Below are positions 6,202-11,093 of a stretch of 11,093 bases of DNA, piece by piece. The notes beneath the pieces are model-generated. The model had not been told where the DNA came from. It ran no database searches and saw nothing but the letters and a program-made list of their open reading frames with translations. Origin of the DNA: an uncultured Ruminococcus sp. (GTDB lineage Bacteria; Bacillota; Clostridia; Oscillospirales; Acutalibacteraceae); the NCBI GenBank assembly GCA_902773035.1, contig CACYDB010000011.1, positions 1-11,093 on the forward strand. The letters are read 5' to 3'. Position numbers and translations under genes: made by a program. Positions within the stretch are counted from its first letter, which is position 1; the number at the start of each line of letters is the position of its first letter.

Positions 6202-6675
6202 ATGCGTATAGGACACGGCTACGACGTTCACAGGCTCGTCGAAAACAGAAAGCTGATACTCGGCGGCGTTGAGATCCCCTACGAGAAGGGACTCCTCGGT
6301 CACAGCGACGCGGACGTCCTTCTCCACGCGATAATGGACGCTATGCTCGGCGCGGCGGCGCTGGGAGATATAGGACATCTTTTCCCCGACACCGACGAGC
6401 GTTTCAGGGGCGCGGACAGTATGAAGCTTCTGCGCGAGGTCAACCGCGTCATCGGCGAAAACGGCTACAAGGTCGGCAACATCGACTCCACGGTGATAGC
6501 CCAGCGACCCAAGCTCGCTTCATTCATCGACGAGATGAGGGGCAACATCGCCGACGCGTGCGGCGTTGACATAAGTCAGATAAGCGTCAAGGCGACTACC
6601 GAGGAAAAGCTCGGCTTCACGGGCTCGGGCGAGGGAATCTCCGCCCACGGAATCTGCCTTTTGATCAAAAAGTAA
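6202..6675 (+). CDS. ispF: 2-C-methyl-D-erythritol 2,4-cyclodiphosphate synthase
   Basis: IspF converts CDP-methylerythritol 2-phosphate to the 2,4-cyclodiphosphate, two steps after IspD in the MEP pathway. It acts as a homotrimer. 157 aa, full length. The metal ligands Asp8, His10 (YDVHR) and His42 are present, with the GHSDADVLLHAIMDA signature at 33-47, GDIGHLFPDTD at 55-65 and TTEEKLGFTGSGEGI at 132-146. The ATG directly follows the ispD stop, and AAAGGGG at 6188-6194 lies inside the end of ispD. ispD-ispF adjacency is common and sometimes fused in other bacteria; here they are separate. IspE, the enzyme between them in the pathway, is not in the window. The operon ends just downstream. 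Confidence 0.96.
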   Translation: MRIGHGYDVHRLVENRKLILGGVEIPYEKGLLGHSDADVLLHAIMDAMLGAAALGDIGHLFPDTDERFRGADSMKLLREVNRVIGENGYKVGNIDSTVIAQRPKLASFIDEMRGNIADACGVDISQISVKATTEEKLGFTGSGEGISAHGICLLIKK

Positions 6676-6727
6676 AAAAACGGGATCGGCTCAACATTAC
6701 GTTAAGTCGGTCCCGACTGTTTTATTC
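6674..6727. terminator. Bidirectional terminator between ispF and the toxin gene
   Basis: A 15-bp imperfect stem (6681-6695 with 6701-6715; two wobbles and one mismatch) has the 5-nt loop ATTAC. On the plus strand it is followed by a moderately T-rich stretch (TGTTTTATT). On the minus strand seven Ts follow (opposite 6680-6674), the stronger side. It can serve both ispF and the convergent yefM-yoeB operon. Confidence 0.85.
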
Positions 6728-6759
6728 CACAGGAAATCATTCAAAAAGGGTTTTCCTGT

Positions 6760-7020
6760 CTAGTCCTCATAATGTCCCTTGCAGGAAATTATCAGCAGAT
6801 TATTGTCCTTGTCAATGTTGTAGAGCAGGCGGTTTTCCCTGTCGATCCTTCTGCTCCACGCCTTGCGGTATTTCAGCGGTTCGGGCTTTCCAATGCCCTC
6901 GGATAAGCCGTTGCGTTCAATATCCTTAATCAGCGCGTTGATTTTTTTCAGGGTTTTCTTGTCGAGGATTTGCCATTGAAGGTATTCGTCCCACGCTAAA
7001 TCAGACCAGATTTTATTCAT
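6760..7020 (-). CDS. yoeB: YoeB/Txe-family mRNA interferase toxin
   Basis: Toxin of a type II toxin-antitoxin pair, 86 aa. It matches Escherichia coli YoeB along its full length, including IWSDLAWDEYLQW near the N-terminus, GKPEPLK (44-50), WSRRI (55-59), ENRLLY (62-67) and the final KGHY. The catalytic residues of YoeB (Glu46, Arg65, His83, Tyr84) correspond to Glu47, Arg64, His83 and Tyr84, so it should be active. YoeB binds the ribosome and cleaves mRNA at the A site. The ATG at 7020 overlaps the last 8 bases of the antitoxin gene and follows GAGG by 6 nt. An upstream in-frame TTG at 7032 is not preferred. The pair is convergent with ispF and shares its terminator. Confidence 0.94.
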   Translation of the reverse strand: MNKIWSDLAWDEYLQWQILDKKTLKKINALIKDIERNGLSEGIGKPEPLKYRKAWSRRIDRENRLLYNIDKDNNLLIISCKGHYED

Positions 7021-7267
7021 CGTCGTCCTCAATCAGCTCGTGAGCCTTGCCCTCGCCGCTTTCGAGCTGTTCAATGCTTCTGTCGATTTTCGCCAGATAC
7101 TCGGTATTACGCGCGGCTTTGGTGAGAAGATTGTATTGCTCGAGGCTCATTATAACGATGTTTTTCTCATTCTTTCGTGTGACGATAACGGTCTCGTTGT
7201 TATCCGTCGCCTGATCGCAGTAGCTTTTCAGATTGTTGCGGATCGTTGAGTAATTAACAGCTAACAT
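7013..7267 (-). CDS. yefM: YefM/Phd-family antitoxin
   Basis: Antitoxin of 84 aa, the partner of the YoeB toxin downstream. The N-terminal half has the Phd/YefM DNA-binding fold: YSTIRNNLKSYCDQA (6-20), TVIVTRKNEKNIVIMSLEQYN (26-46). The C-terminal half is acidic and charged (SIEQLESGEGK then ELIEDDDE) and, as in YefM, should bind and neutralise the toxin. The ATG at 7267 follows AAGGAG by 8 nt; the longer in-frame start at 7327 would extend through the operator and the promoter -10. Expression is probably autorepressed by the antitoxin, with the toxin as corepressor, at two TGTACA sites upstream. TA pairs of this type are often acquired by transfer, but no mobility genes are nearby. Confidence 0.93.
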   Translation of the reverse strand: MLAVNYSTIRNNLKSYCDQATDNNETVIVTRKNEKNIVIMSLEQYNLLTKAARNTEYLAKIDRSIEQLESGEGKAHELIEDDDE

Positions 7268-7290
7268 AGCAATTCTCCTTTGTTCAATAA

Positions 7291-7310
7291 ATTGTACAAT
7301 TATCTGTACA
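7291..7310 (-). promoter_or_regulatory. Paired TGTACA operator of yefM-yoeB
   Basis: Two copies of the palindrome TGTACA at 7293-7298 and 7305-7310 are 12 bp apart centre to centre. The first is extended to ATTGTACAAT. They lie just downstream of the -10. YefM-YoeB operators in enterobacteria use paired long and short palindromes with the same TGTACA core, so this is probably the autoregulatory site. Confidence 0.75.
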
Positions 7311-7315
7311 ACTAT

Positions 7316-7344
7316 ATTATATGCCATTATCGGCTTGAAGTCAA
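7316..7344 (-). promoter_or_regulatory. Promoter of the yefM-yoeB operon
   Basis: On the minus strand, a -35 TTGACT (7344-7339), a 17-bp spacer and a consensus -10 TATAAT (7321-7316) lie about 50 bp before the antitoxin start. This is a strong sigma-A type promoter. Confidence 0.85.
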
Positions 7345-7405
7345 TAGTTTATTGTTATTTTGCGTAAAGCGACTTGTAAAATTCAGCGAAGTAATATATT
7401 GTCCG

Positions 7406-7437
7406 CCTCGTTCATATTCTTGAACGAGGTGTTTTTT
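7406..7437 (+). terminator. Terminator-like hairpin with no plus-strand gene upstream
   Basis: A perfect 9-bp stem (7406-7414 with 7421-7429), loop TATTCT, is followed by TGTTTTTT. This is a textbook intrinsic terminator on the plus strand, but the nearest upstream plus-strand gene is ispF, which already has its own terminator. It may end a short RNA or act as an attenuator for the carboxypeptidase leader. Confidence 0.6.
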
Positions 7438-7460
7438 GCGTAATTCTACGCAAAAAACAC
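7429..7460. repeat. Perfect 14-bp inverted repeat
   Basis: 7429-7442 is the exact reverse complement of 7447-7460, with the 4-nt spacer ATTC. The left arm contains the T run of the preceding terminator-like hairpin, so that run can pair with the A run of the right arm. Confidence 0.75.
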
Positions 7461-7600
7461 AAATTGATATTGTCTGCTCAGTTTGTCCCTGCGGGACAAC
7501 GAGCAATGACTGAATTTCCATTTACGCCTTATCTGCCCACGGTAAGACTGTTTGGAACATAAATATCAAATTTGTGGGCAGAAAGGCTATGGAAATTGTT

Positions 7601-8740
7601 ATGTTCAAAAAGCTTATTTCTTTATTACTTGCCCTGACTCTCGCGTTGCCCGTGACAGCCTTCGCGGTTAAAATGCCGTCGCTTGAGCTCAACGCTCCTT
7701 CGGCTGTACTGGTCGAGGTCGAAACGGGCAAGACGCTGTTCGCCAGGAATCCTCACGAGAAACGCGCCTGCGCCTCAGTCACAAAGGTTATGACGCTCCT
7801 GCTCGTGATGGAGGCGATAGACGGCGGCAGGCTCAAATACACAGATACGCTGACGACCTCGGCTCACGCCGCCTCGATGGGAGGCTCTGACATCTGGCTC
7901 GAGGAGGGCGAGAGGATGACGGTTGACGACTTGCTCAAGGCTACCGCAGTCGCCTCGGCGAATGACGCGGCGGTAGTTCTCGCGGAGGCTGTGTCGGGAA
8001 GCGAGGACGCCTTTGTCGCCGCGATGAACAAGAGGGCTCGCGCACTCAAAATGAATGACACGACGTTCAAAAACTGCAACGGTCTTGACGAGAAGGGTCA
8101 TCTGACCTCGGCTTACGACGTCGCGCTGATGACTCGCGAGCTCATAAAGCACAAGAAGATTTTCAAATACACTTCGATATGGCTCGACAACCTGCGCGGA
8201 GGCAAGACTCAGATCGTGAATACTAACAAGCTCCTGCGTACCTACGACGGCATAACGGGGCTCAAAACGGGCACTACCGACGACGCTGGATGTTGTATGA
8301 GCGCGACCGCCGAGCGTGACGGACTGACTCTCGCCGCGGTGGTTCTGGGCTGTAACACGGGCACAGAGCGCTTTGCCGACAGCGCGGCGTTGCTCGACTA
8401 CGGCTTTACAAATTTCACCGTTGAAAAGCTGGAGCTGCCGAGTGAGGCTCTCGGAAAGCTGAATGTCAGCGGAGGTATGACCTCTCAGACGCGCCTTAAC
8501 TGCGAAAATCCGGGCACAGTCGTCGTCAGCCGTATGGGCGACAGCAAGCTCAACCGCGAGTGTATCATCAAAAAGGATGTCCGCGCTCCCGTCAAAAAGG
8601 GCGATAAAATGGGCGAGGTGAATTACTACTCTGGCAAGCGCCTTCTCAAATCCTGCGACATCACGGCGCTCGACAGCGTAGAGAAGCTGACCTTCTCAAG
8701 CGTCGCCTCGGCAATGCTCAGAGCGCTCGGGAAACTGTAA
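7601..8740 (+). CDS. D-alanyl-D-alanine carboxypeptidase (PBP5/DacF-like)
   Basis: Secreted penicillin-binding protein of the peptidase S11 family that trims the terminal D-Ala from peptidoglycan pentapeptides. 379 aa from the ATG at 7601. Residues 1-22 form a signal peptide (MFKK, hydrophobic core, cleavage near AFA). The three active-site motifs are intact: SVTK (Ser59, Lys62), SAN (119-121) and KTG (222-224). The C-terminal part (about 275-360) fits the PBP5 C-terminal beta domain, and the last 14 residues form a short amphipathic helix that may anchor it to the membrane. ATG 7601 gives the cleanest signal peptide; ATG 7589 and GTG 7574 are in-frame alternatives and the Shine-Dalgarno evidence is weak. 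DacF-type sporulation or vegetative DacA-type roles cannot be separated here. Confidence 0.92.
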   Translation: MFKKLISLLLALTLALPVTAFAVKMPSLELNAPSAVLVEVETGKTLFARNPHEKRACASVTKVMTLLLVMEAIDGGRLKYTDTLTTSAHAASMGGSDIWLEEGERMTVDDLLKATAVASANDAAVVLAEAVSGSEDAFVAAMNKRARALKMNDTTFKNCNGLDEKGHLTSAYDVALMTRELIKHKKIFKYTSIWLDNLRGGKTQIVNTNKLLRTYDGITGLKTGTTDDAGCCMSATAERDGLTLAAVVLGCNTGTERFADSAALLDYGFTNFTVEKLELPSEALGKLNVSGGMTSQTRLNCENPGTVVVSRMGDSKLNRECIIKKDVRAPVKKGDKMGEVNYYSGKRLLKSCDITALDSVEKLTFSSVASAMLRALGKL

Positions 8741-8773
8741 AAAATATATGATTAAATAAACAAAACCGCGTAA

Positions 8774-8794
8774 TTGTCAAGCTGTTTTTGACAA
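8774..8794. repeat. Inverted repeat upstream of the pgi promoter
   Basis: TTGTCAA (8774-8780) and TTGACAA (8788-8794) are perfect 7-bp arms separated by 7 nt, ending 7 bp before the -35. No T run follows on either strand, so this looks more like an operator than a terminator. It only loosely resembles known boxes such as that of Rex. Confidence 0.45.
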
Positions 8795-8801
8795 AAAAGT
8801 A

Positions 8802-8830
8802 TTGCATATATCGTGAAGCTGTGTTAAAAT
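8802..8830 (+). promoter_or_regulatory. Promoter of pgi
   Basis: A -35 TTGCAT (8802-8807), a 17-bp spacer and a -10 TAAAAT (8825-8830) preceded by TG one base upstream (extended -10). It lies 50 bp before the pgi start. Confidence 0.72.
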
Positions 8831-8880
8831 GATTACATATATTATTAAGTCGGTCAATACGGCTTAAAGGGGGTAATCTG

Positions 8881-10218
8881 ATGTCAACTAAAATAATTGA
8901 CAAATATCTTAACGGCTTTGTAGGCGAGGACGAGTACAAGGGCATTGAAGCTCAGGTCAAGAACGCTCACAAGGCTCTCCACGACGGCACAGGTCTCGGC
9001 AACGATTTCATCGGCTGGGTAGACCTTCCGACAAACTACGACAAGGAGGAGTTTGACCGCATCAAAAAGGCGGCGGCTAAGATCAAGAACGATACAGACG
9101 TATTCATCGTAATCGGTATCGGCGGCTCATATCTCGGCGCCAGAGCGGCTATCGAGTTCCTTACTTCACCCAACTACAACGCTCTTTGCAAGGACACTCC
9201 GCAGATTTACTTTACGGGCAACTCCATTTCCTCAGACGCTCTTTCCGACATCATCGAGCTCTGCGAGGGCAAGGACGTCAGCATTAATATGATTTCAAAG
9301 TCGGGCACAACCACTGAGCCCGCTATAGCGTTCAGAGTATTCCGCGATCTTCTCGAGAAGAAGTACGGCAAGGACGGCGCCAAGGAGCGTATCTACTGCA
9401 CGACCGATAAGGCTCGCGGCACATTGAAGCAGCTCGCCGACAAGGAAGGCTACGAGACCTTTGTAGTTCCCGACGACGTAGGCGGACGCTTCTCAGTCCT
9501 CACGGCAGTAGGACTTCTCCCGATTGCCGTAGCAGGCGCCGACATCGACGCTCTTATGGCGGGCGCTCGGAAGGCTCAGGACGAGTTTGACAACGACGAT
9601 CTTTATACAAACGACTGCTACAAGTACGCCGCGATCCGCAATATCCTCTACAACAAGGGATATTCAACGGAGATCATGGTAAGCTACGAGCCCGCATACG
9701 CTCTGATGAACGAGTGGTTCAAGCAGCTCTACGGCGAGTCTGAGGGCAAGGATAAGAAGGGTATCTTCCCCGCAAGCGTTATCTTCTCCACAGACCTGCA
9801 CTCTCTCGGTCAGTACATTCAGGACGGCAGAAGAAATCTCTTTGAGACTGTTGTTCTTTTTGAAAAATGTAAAAAGGAAATCACTCTCGGTGAGGATCCG
9901 ACCAACGTTGACGGTCTCAACTTCCTCACAGGCAAGACGATGGGCTTTGTAAACCGCAAGGCGTTCGAGGGAACCGTTCTCGCTCATAACGACGGCGGAG
10001 TTCCGAACATCGTGCTCGACGTTGAGGCGATGGATGAAGCGAACCTCGGTTATCTCATCTACTTCCTCGAGAAAGCCTGCGCGATCTCAGGCTATGTCCT
10101 CGGAGTTAATCCGTTCAACCAGCCCGGCGTTGAGAGCTACAAGAAGAATATGTTCGCTCTCCTCGGCAAGCCCGGCTATGAGGACGCCAAGGCTGAGCTC
10201 GAGGCAAGACTCGGCTGA
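8881..10218 (+). CDS. pgi: Glucose-6-phosphate isomerase
   Basis: Cytoplasmic glycolytic enzyme interconverting glucose 6-phosphate and fructose 6-phosphate. 445 aa, the compact form typical of Firmicutes. The sugar-phosphate-binding SIS motifs GIGGSYLGARA (79-89) and SKSGTTTEP (139-147) are intact. The family signatures DDVGGRFSVLTAVG (198-211) and GVNPFNQPGVESYK (408-421) are present. GESEGK (285-290) contains the catalytic Glu region, with His307 in TDLHSLGQ and Lys421 in the closing signature. AAAGGGGG at 8866-8873 is a strong ribosome site 7 nt before the ATG. The gene follows its own promoter and is 48 bp upstream of the P-loop gene with no terminator between, so the two are probably cotranscribed. 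Confidence 0.97.
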   Translation: MSTKIIDKYLNGFVGEDEYKGIEAQVKNAHKALHDGTGLGNDFIGWVDLPTNYDKEEFDRIKKAAAKIKNDTDVFIVIGIGGSYLGARAAIEFLTSPNYNALCKDTPQIYFTGNSISSDALSDIIELCEGKDVSINMISKSGTTTEPAIAFRVFRDLLEKKYGKDGAKERIYCTTDKARGTLKQLADKEGYETFVVPDDVGGRFSVLTAVGLLPIAVAGADIDALMAGARKAQDEFDNDDLYTNDCYKYAAIRNILYNKGYSTEIMVSYEPAYALMNEWFKQLYGESEGKDKKGIFPASVIFSTDLHSLGQYIQDGRRNLFETVVLFEKCKKEITLGEDPTNVDGLNFLTGKTMGFVNRKAFEGTVLAHNDGGVPNIVLDVEAMDEANLGYLIYFLEKACAISGYVLGVNPFNQPGVESYKKNMFALLGKPGYEDAKAELEARLG

Positions 10219-10266
10219 TCGGTACGCAGTGATTTCAAAAGAATAAATTTAAGGAGGAGTAAAAGT

Positions 10267-10683
10267 ATGGTTACTTTACTTATCGGAAAAAAAGGCTCAG
10301 GCAAAACTAAAAAGCTGATTCAGCTCGCTAACGAGGCTGTAGCGGCTTCTCAGGGCAACGTAGTTGTCGTAGAAAAGGGCGCGAAGCTCACCTACGACAT
10401 TACCTCAAAGGCTCGTCTTATTGATACAGACCAGTACGCAATTACAGGATATGATATGTTATTCGGCTTTTTAAGCGGAATCTGCGCGGGTAACTACGAC
10501 GTTACGGATATTCTCATCGACTCGACCTTCAAGATTTGCCCCGACGGCGTAGCGGGACTTGAGGCGTTCACAAAGAAGCTCCAGGAGCTCTCCGAAATCT
10601 CAGAGGCGAACATCGTACTTCTCGTATCAGCCGCCGAGGACGAGATCCCGAGCGACTTAAACGCGGTATGTGAAAAGGTTTGA
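10267..10683 (+). CDS. Small P-loop NTPase-like protein, unknown function
   Basis: Protein of 138 aa with a clear ribosome site (AAGGAGG at 10251-10257, 9 nt before the ATG). Residues 7-14, GKKGSGKT, form a Walker A nucleotide-binding motif right after the first beta strand (VTLLI). A hydrophobic strand ending in Asp (ILID, about 83-86) may be Walker B. No signal peptide, membrane segment or zinc motif is visible. It is shorter than most P-loop kinases or ATPases, and lid or sensor motifs could not be recognised, so no reaction is assigned. Its position 48 bp behind pgi with no terminator suggests a shared transcript. A strong terminator follows. A nucleotide-binding role is supported; any link to sugar metabolism is only contextual. 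Confidence 0.85.
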   Translation: MVTLLIGKKGSGKTKKLIQLANEAVAASQGNVVVVEKGAKLTYDITSKARLIDTDQYAITGYDMLFGFLSGICAGNYDVTDILIDSTFKICPDGVAGLEAFTKKLQELSEISEANIVLLVSAAEDEIPSDLNAVCEKV

Positions 10684-10692
10684 TATTTTATC

Positions 10693-10766
10693 TCGAGCAG
10701 ACAGCTTGATATAACAGAATAGTTTATCGCCCGACGGTATCCTTGTGACGAGGAAATACCGTCGGG
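10693..10766 (+). repeat. Second copy of the MITE-like left end, running into a hairpin
   Basis: From TCGAG at 10693 the sequence matches the element at 1375 at 19 of the first 22 positions. It is collinear without gaps as far as the CCCGAC arm at 10730, then forms a hairpin closing with GTCGGG (10761-10766). The right-end inverted repeat seen at 1463-1479 is not found here, so the copy is truncated or rearranged. Its first bases, GCAGACAGCTT, are the exact reverse complement of 1464-1474. Confidence 0.55.
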
Positions 10767-10773
10767 ATTTTTT
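10730..10773 (+). terminator. Intrinsic terminator of the pgi-P-loop operon
   Basis: An 11-bp perfect stem pairs 10730-10740 with 10756-10766, with a small inner CCT/AGG stem in the loop. Six Ts (10768-10773) follow. The stem is part of the dispersed repeat starting at 10693. Confidence 0.92.
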
Positions 10774-10799
10774 AGTTCTTAGTGGTTAGTGGTTAGACC
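10772..10799 (+). repeat. Tandem heptamer repeat (TTAGTGG type)
   Basis: Four consecutive 7-bp units, TTAGTTC, TTAGTGG, TTAGTGG and TTAGACC, begin inside the T run of the terminator. All four share TTAG, and the two central ones are identical. Confidence 0.6.
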
Positions 10800-10803
10800 G
10801 TAG

Positions 10804-10825
10804 GGGCGGGTCTCTGTGCCCGCCC
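10804..10825. repeat. GC-rich inverted repeat, copy 1
   Basis: GGGCGGG (10804-10810) pairs perfectly with CCCGCCC (10819-10825) around an 8-nt loop. The left flank CGTAGGGGCGG is nearly the same as in the second hairpin at 10857, so the two are members of one repeat family. Confidence 0.6.
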
Positions 10826-10855
10826 GCTCACTTCTCATACATCGTTTGTTAGTGT

Positions 10856-10889
10856 TCGTAGGGGGCGGCGCGGAGACCGCCCCCTACGA
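10856..10889. repeat. GC-rich inverted repeat, copy 2
   Basis: A perfect 13-bp stem pairs 10856-10868 with 10877-10889 around an 8-nt loop. No T run follows, so it is not an obvious intrinsic terminator. It resembles dispersed GTAGGGGCGG-type intergenic palindromes. Confidence 0.65.
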
Positions 10890-10963
10890 CTTCTATATCT
10901 GCAATTTTTAAAATTCTTTTTAAAAAATTGCATAAAACAATGCAATTTTCCCCCGTTTTTTGC

Positions 10964-11003
10964 CTATAAGTAGCAGGAGTTTTTTCCTGCGAGTAACTTA
11001 TAG
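10964..11003 (+). promoter_or_regulatory. Leader stem-loop next to the ribosome site of the last gene
   Basis: An outer 8-bp stem (10964-10971 with 10996-11003) encloses an inner 6-bp stem (10973-10978 with 10985-10990), loop GTTTTT. The outer arm ends exactly where the AAGGG ribosome site (11004-11008) begins. It could affect translation of the gene at 11020, or be a protein-binding inverted repeat in DNA. Confidence 0.5.
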
Positions 11004-11019
11004 AAGGGAAAATGAAATT

Positions 11020-11093
11020 ATGACCAATAAAAACTGGCGCAAGGTGCTTGCGATGAATACGGAGGACGCTCAGGTTCTCGCCAAAATCGAGCC
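11020..11093 (+). CDS. Start of an unidentified gene, cut by the window end
   Basis: Only 24 codons are visible, beginning MTNKNWRKVLAM and continuing in frame to the window edge. The ATG at 11020 lies about 11 nt after AAGGG (11004-11008). An ATG at 11012 gives only a three-codon ORF (MKL, stop) closer to the ribosome site; it overlaps the region just before this start. No domain is recognisable in the short fragment. Strong coding character is suggested by the shift to GC-rich, neighbour-like codons after the AT-rich leader. Confidence 0.6.
   Translation, partial: MTNKNWRKVLAMNTEDAQVLAKIE

Larger units (their letters stand above)
7345..7600. other. Structured intergenic region upstream of the carboxypeptidase gene
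   Basis: No supported gene is present in this 256-bp stretch. On the plus strand it holds, in order, a terminator-like hairpin (7406-7429), a perfect 14-bp inverted repeat (7429-7460), a TTGTCCC/GGGACAA hairpin (7483-7499) nested in weaker TGCTC/GAGCA pairing, and a 9-bp long-range stem (7532-7540 with 7574-7582) next to the start of the next gene. No convincing promoter was found. Read as RNA it would be a heavily folded leader. Confidence 0.6.
10684..11019. other. Repeat- and hairpin-rich intergenic region
   Basis: No gene is supported in these 336 bases. They hold the terminator and repeat copy (10693-10773), four heptamer repeats (10772-10799), two related GC-rich hairpins (10804-10825 and 10856-10889), AT-rich alternative inverted repeats (10900-10949) and a leader stem-loop (10964-11003) before the next start codon. 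Confidence 0.7.

Noticed and set aside
6180..6215. Antisense reading of the ispD-ispF junction gives VSYTHLK, resembling the peptide produced by translated sequencing-adapter contamination.
   Set aside because: The plus strand here encodes the normal IspF N-terminus (MRIGHGYDVH) in frame with no interruption, so the match is chance.
6729..6759. ACAGGAAA/TTTCCTGT inverted repeat between ispF and the toxin stop.
   Set aside because: The loop is 15 nt and no T run follows; the stronger bidirectional terminator at 6681-6715 explains the region.
7327..7521. Minus-strand ORF of 64 codons upstream of the antitoxin gene, with AAGG near its ATG.
   Set aside because: It runs through three near-perfect hairpins and the -35 of the yefM-yoeB promoter, and resembles no protein family. 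It is better explained as repeat or structured RNA sequence, though translation cannot be excluded.
9664..9987. Antisense ORF of 107 codons within pgi.
   Set aside because: It lies fully inside the well-conserved pgi gene, lacks a recognisable ribosome site or family, and is typical of shadow ORFs in GC-rich codon positions.

Overview
The window looks like chromosomal DNA of a Gram-positive, spore-forming member of the Clostridia, most likely an Oscillospiraceae/Ruminococcus-type gut bacterium. This is inferred from strong AGGAGG-type ribosome binding sites, intrinsic terminators, clostridial gene content (DPA synthase, MEP-pathway IspD/IspF, a DacF-like D,D-carboxypeptidase, a short-form phosphoglucose isomerase) and repeat-rich intergenic regions. 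The species cannot be determined from the sequence. Most of the window is ordinary housekeeping sequence, and no rRNA, tRNA, CRISPR array or intact transposase was seen.

Layout. Bases 1-504 hold the 3' end of a GGDEF diguanylate cyclase gene, a hairpin and a 46-aa single-pass membrane ORF. A short-chain dehydrogenase (559-1311) converges on a minus-strand OhrR-like MarR regulator (1544-1972). Between their two terminators lies a small terminal-inverted-repeat, MITE-like element. A 292-bp divergent region carries an OhrR-box-like operator, a palindrome and a pair of direct repeats. It leads into spoVFA-spoVFB (dpaA-dpaB, 2265-3667), which make spore dipicolinate. A good sigma-A promoter at 3671-3699 then starts an apparent operon: a zinc-ribbon/DUF2007-like membrane protein, O-acetylhomoserine sulfhydrylase, ispD and ispF. 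The last three are coupled by stop/start overlap or abutment. This operon ends at a bidirectional terminator shared with a minus-strand YefM-YoeB toxin-antitoxin pair (6760-7267), which has its own promoter and paired TGTACA operator.

The right half has a strongly structured intergenic region (7345-7600), a secreted D,D-carboxypeptidase (7601-8740), and a promoter followed by pgi and an unrecognised small P-loop protein (8881-10683). A terminator follows. The 336-bp region to the next gene is packed with heptamer repeats, GC-rich hairpins and a structured leader. The final gene (from 11020) is cut by the window edge.

No convincing new multi-gene system was found. The most interesting signals are non-coding: a shared repeat end at 1374 and 10693, the latter merging into a working-looking terminator; tandem hairpins before the carboxypeptidase gene; and alternative hairpins before the gene at 11020.
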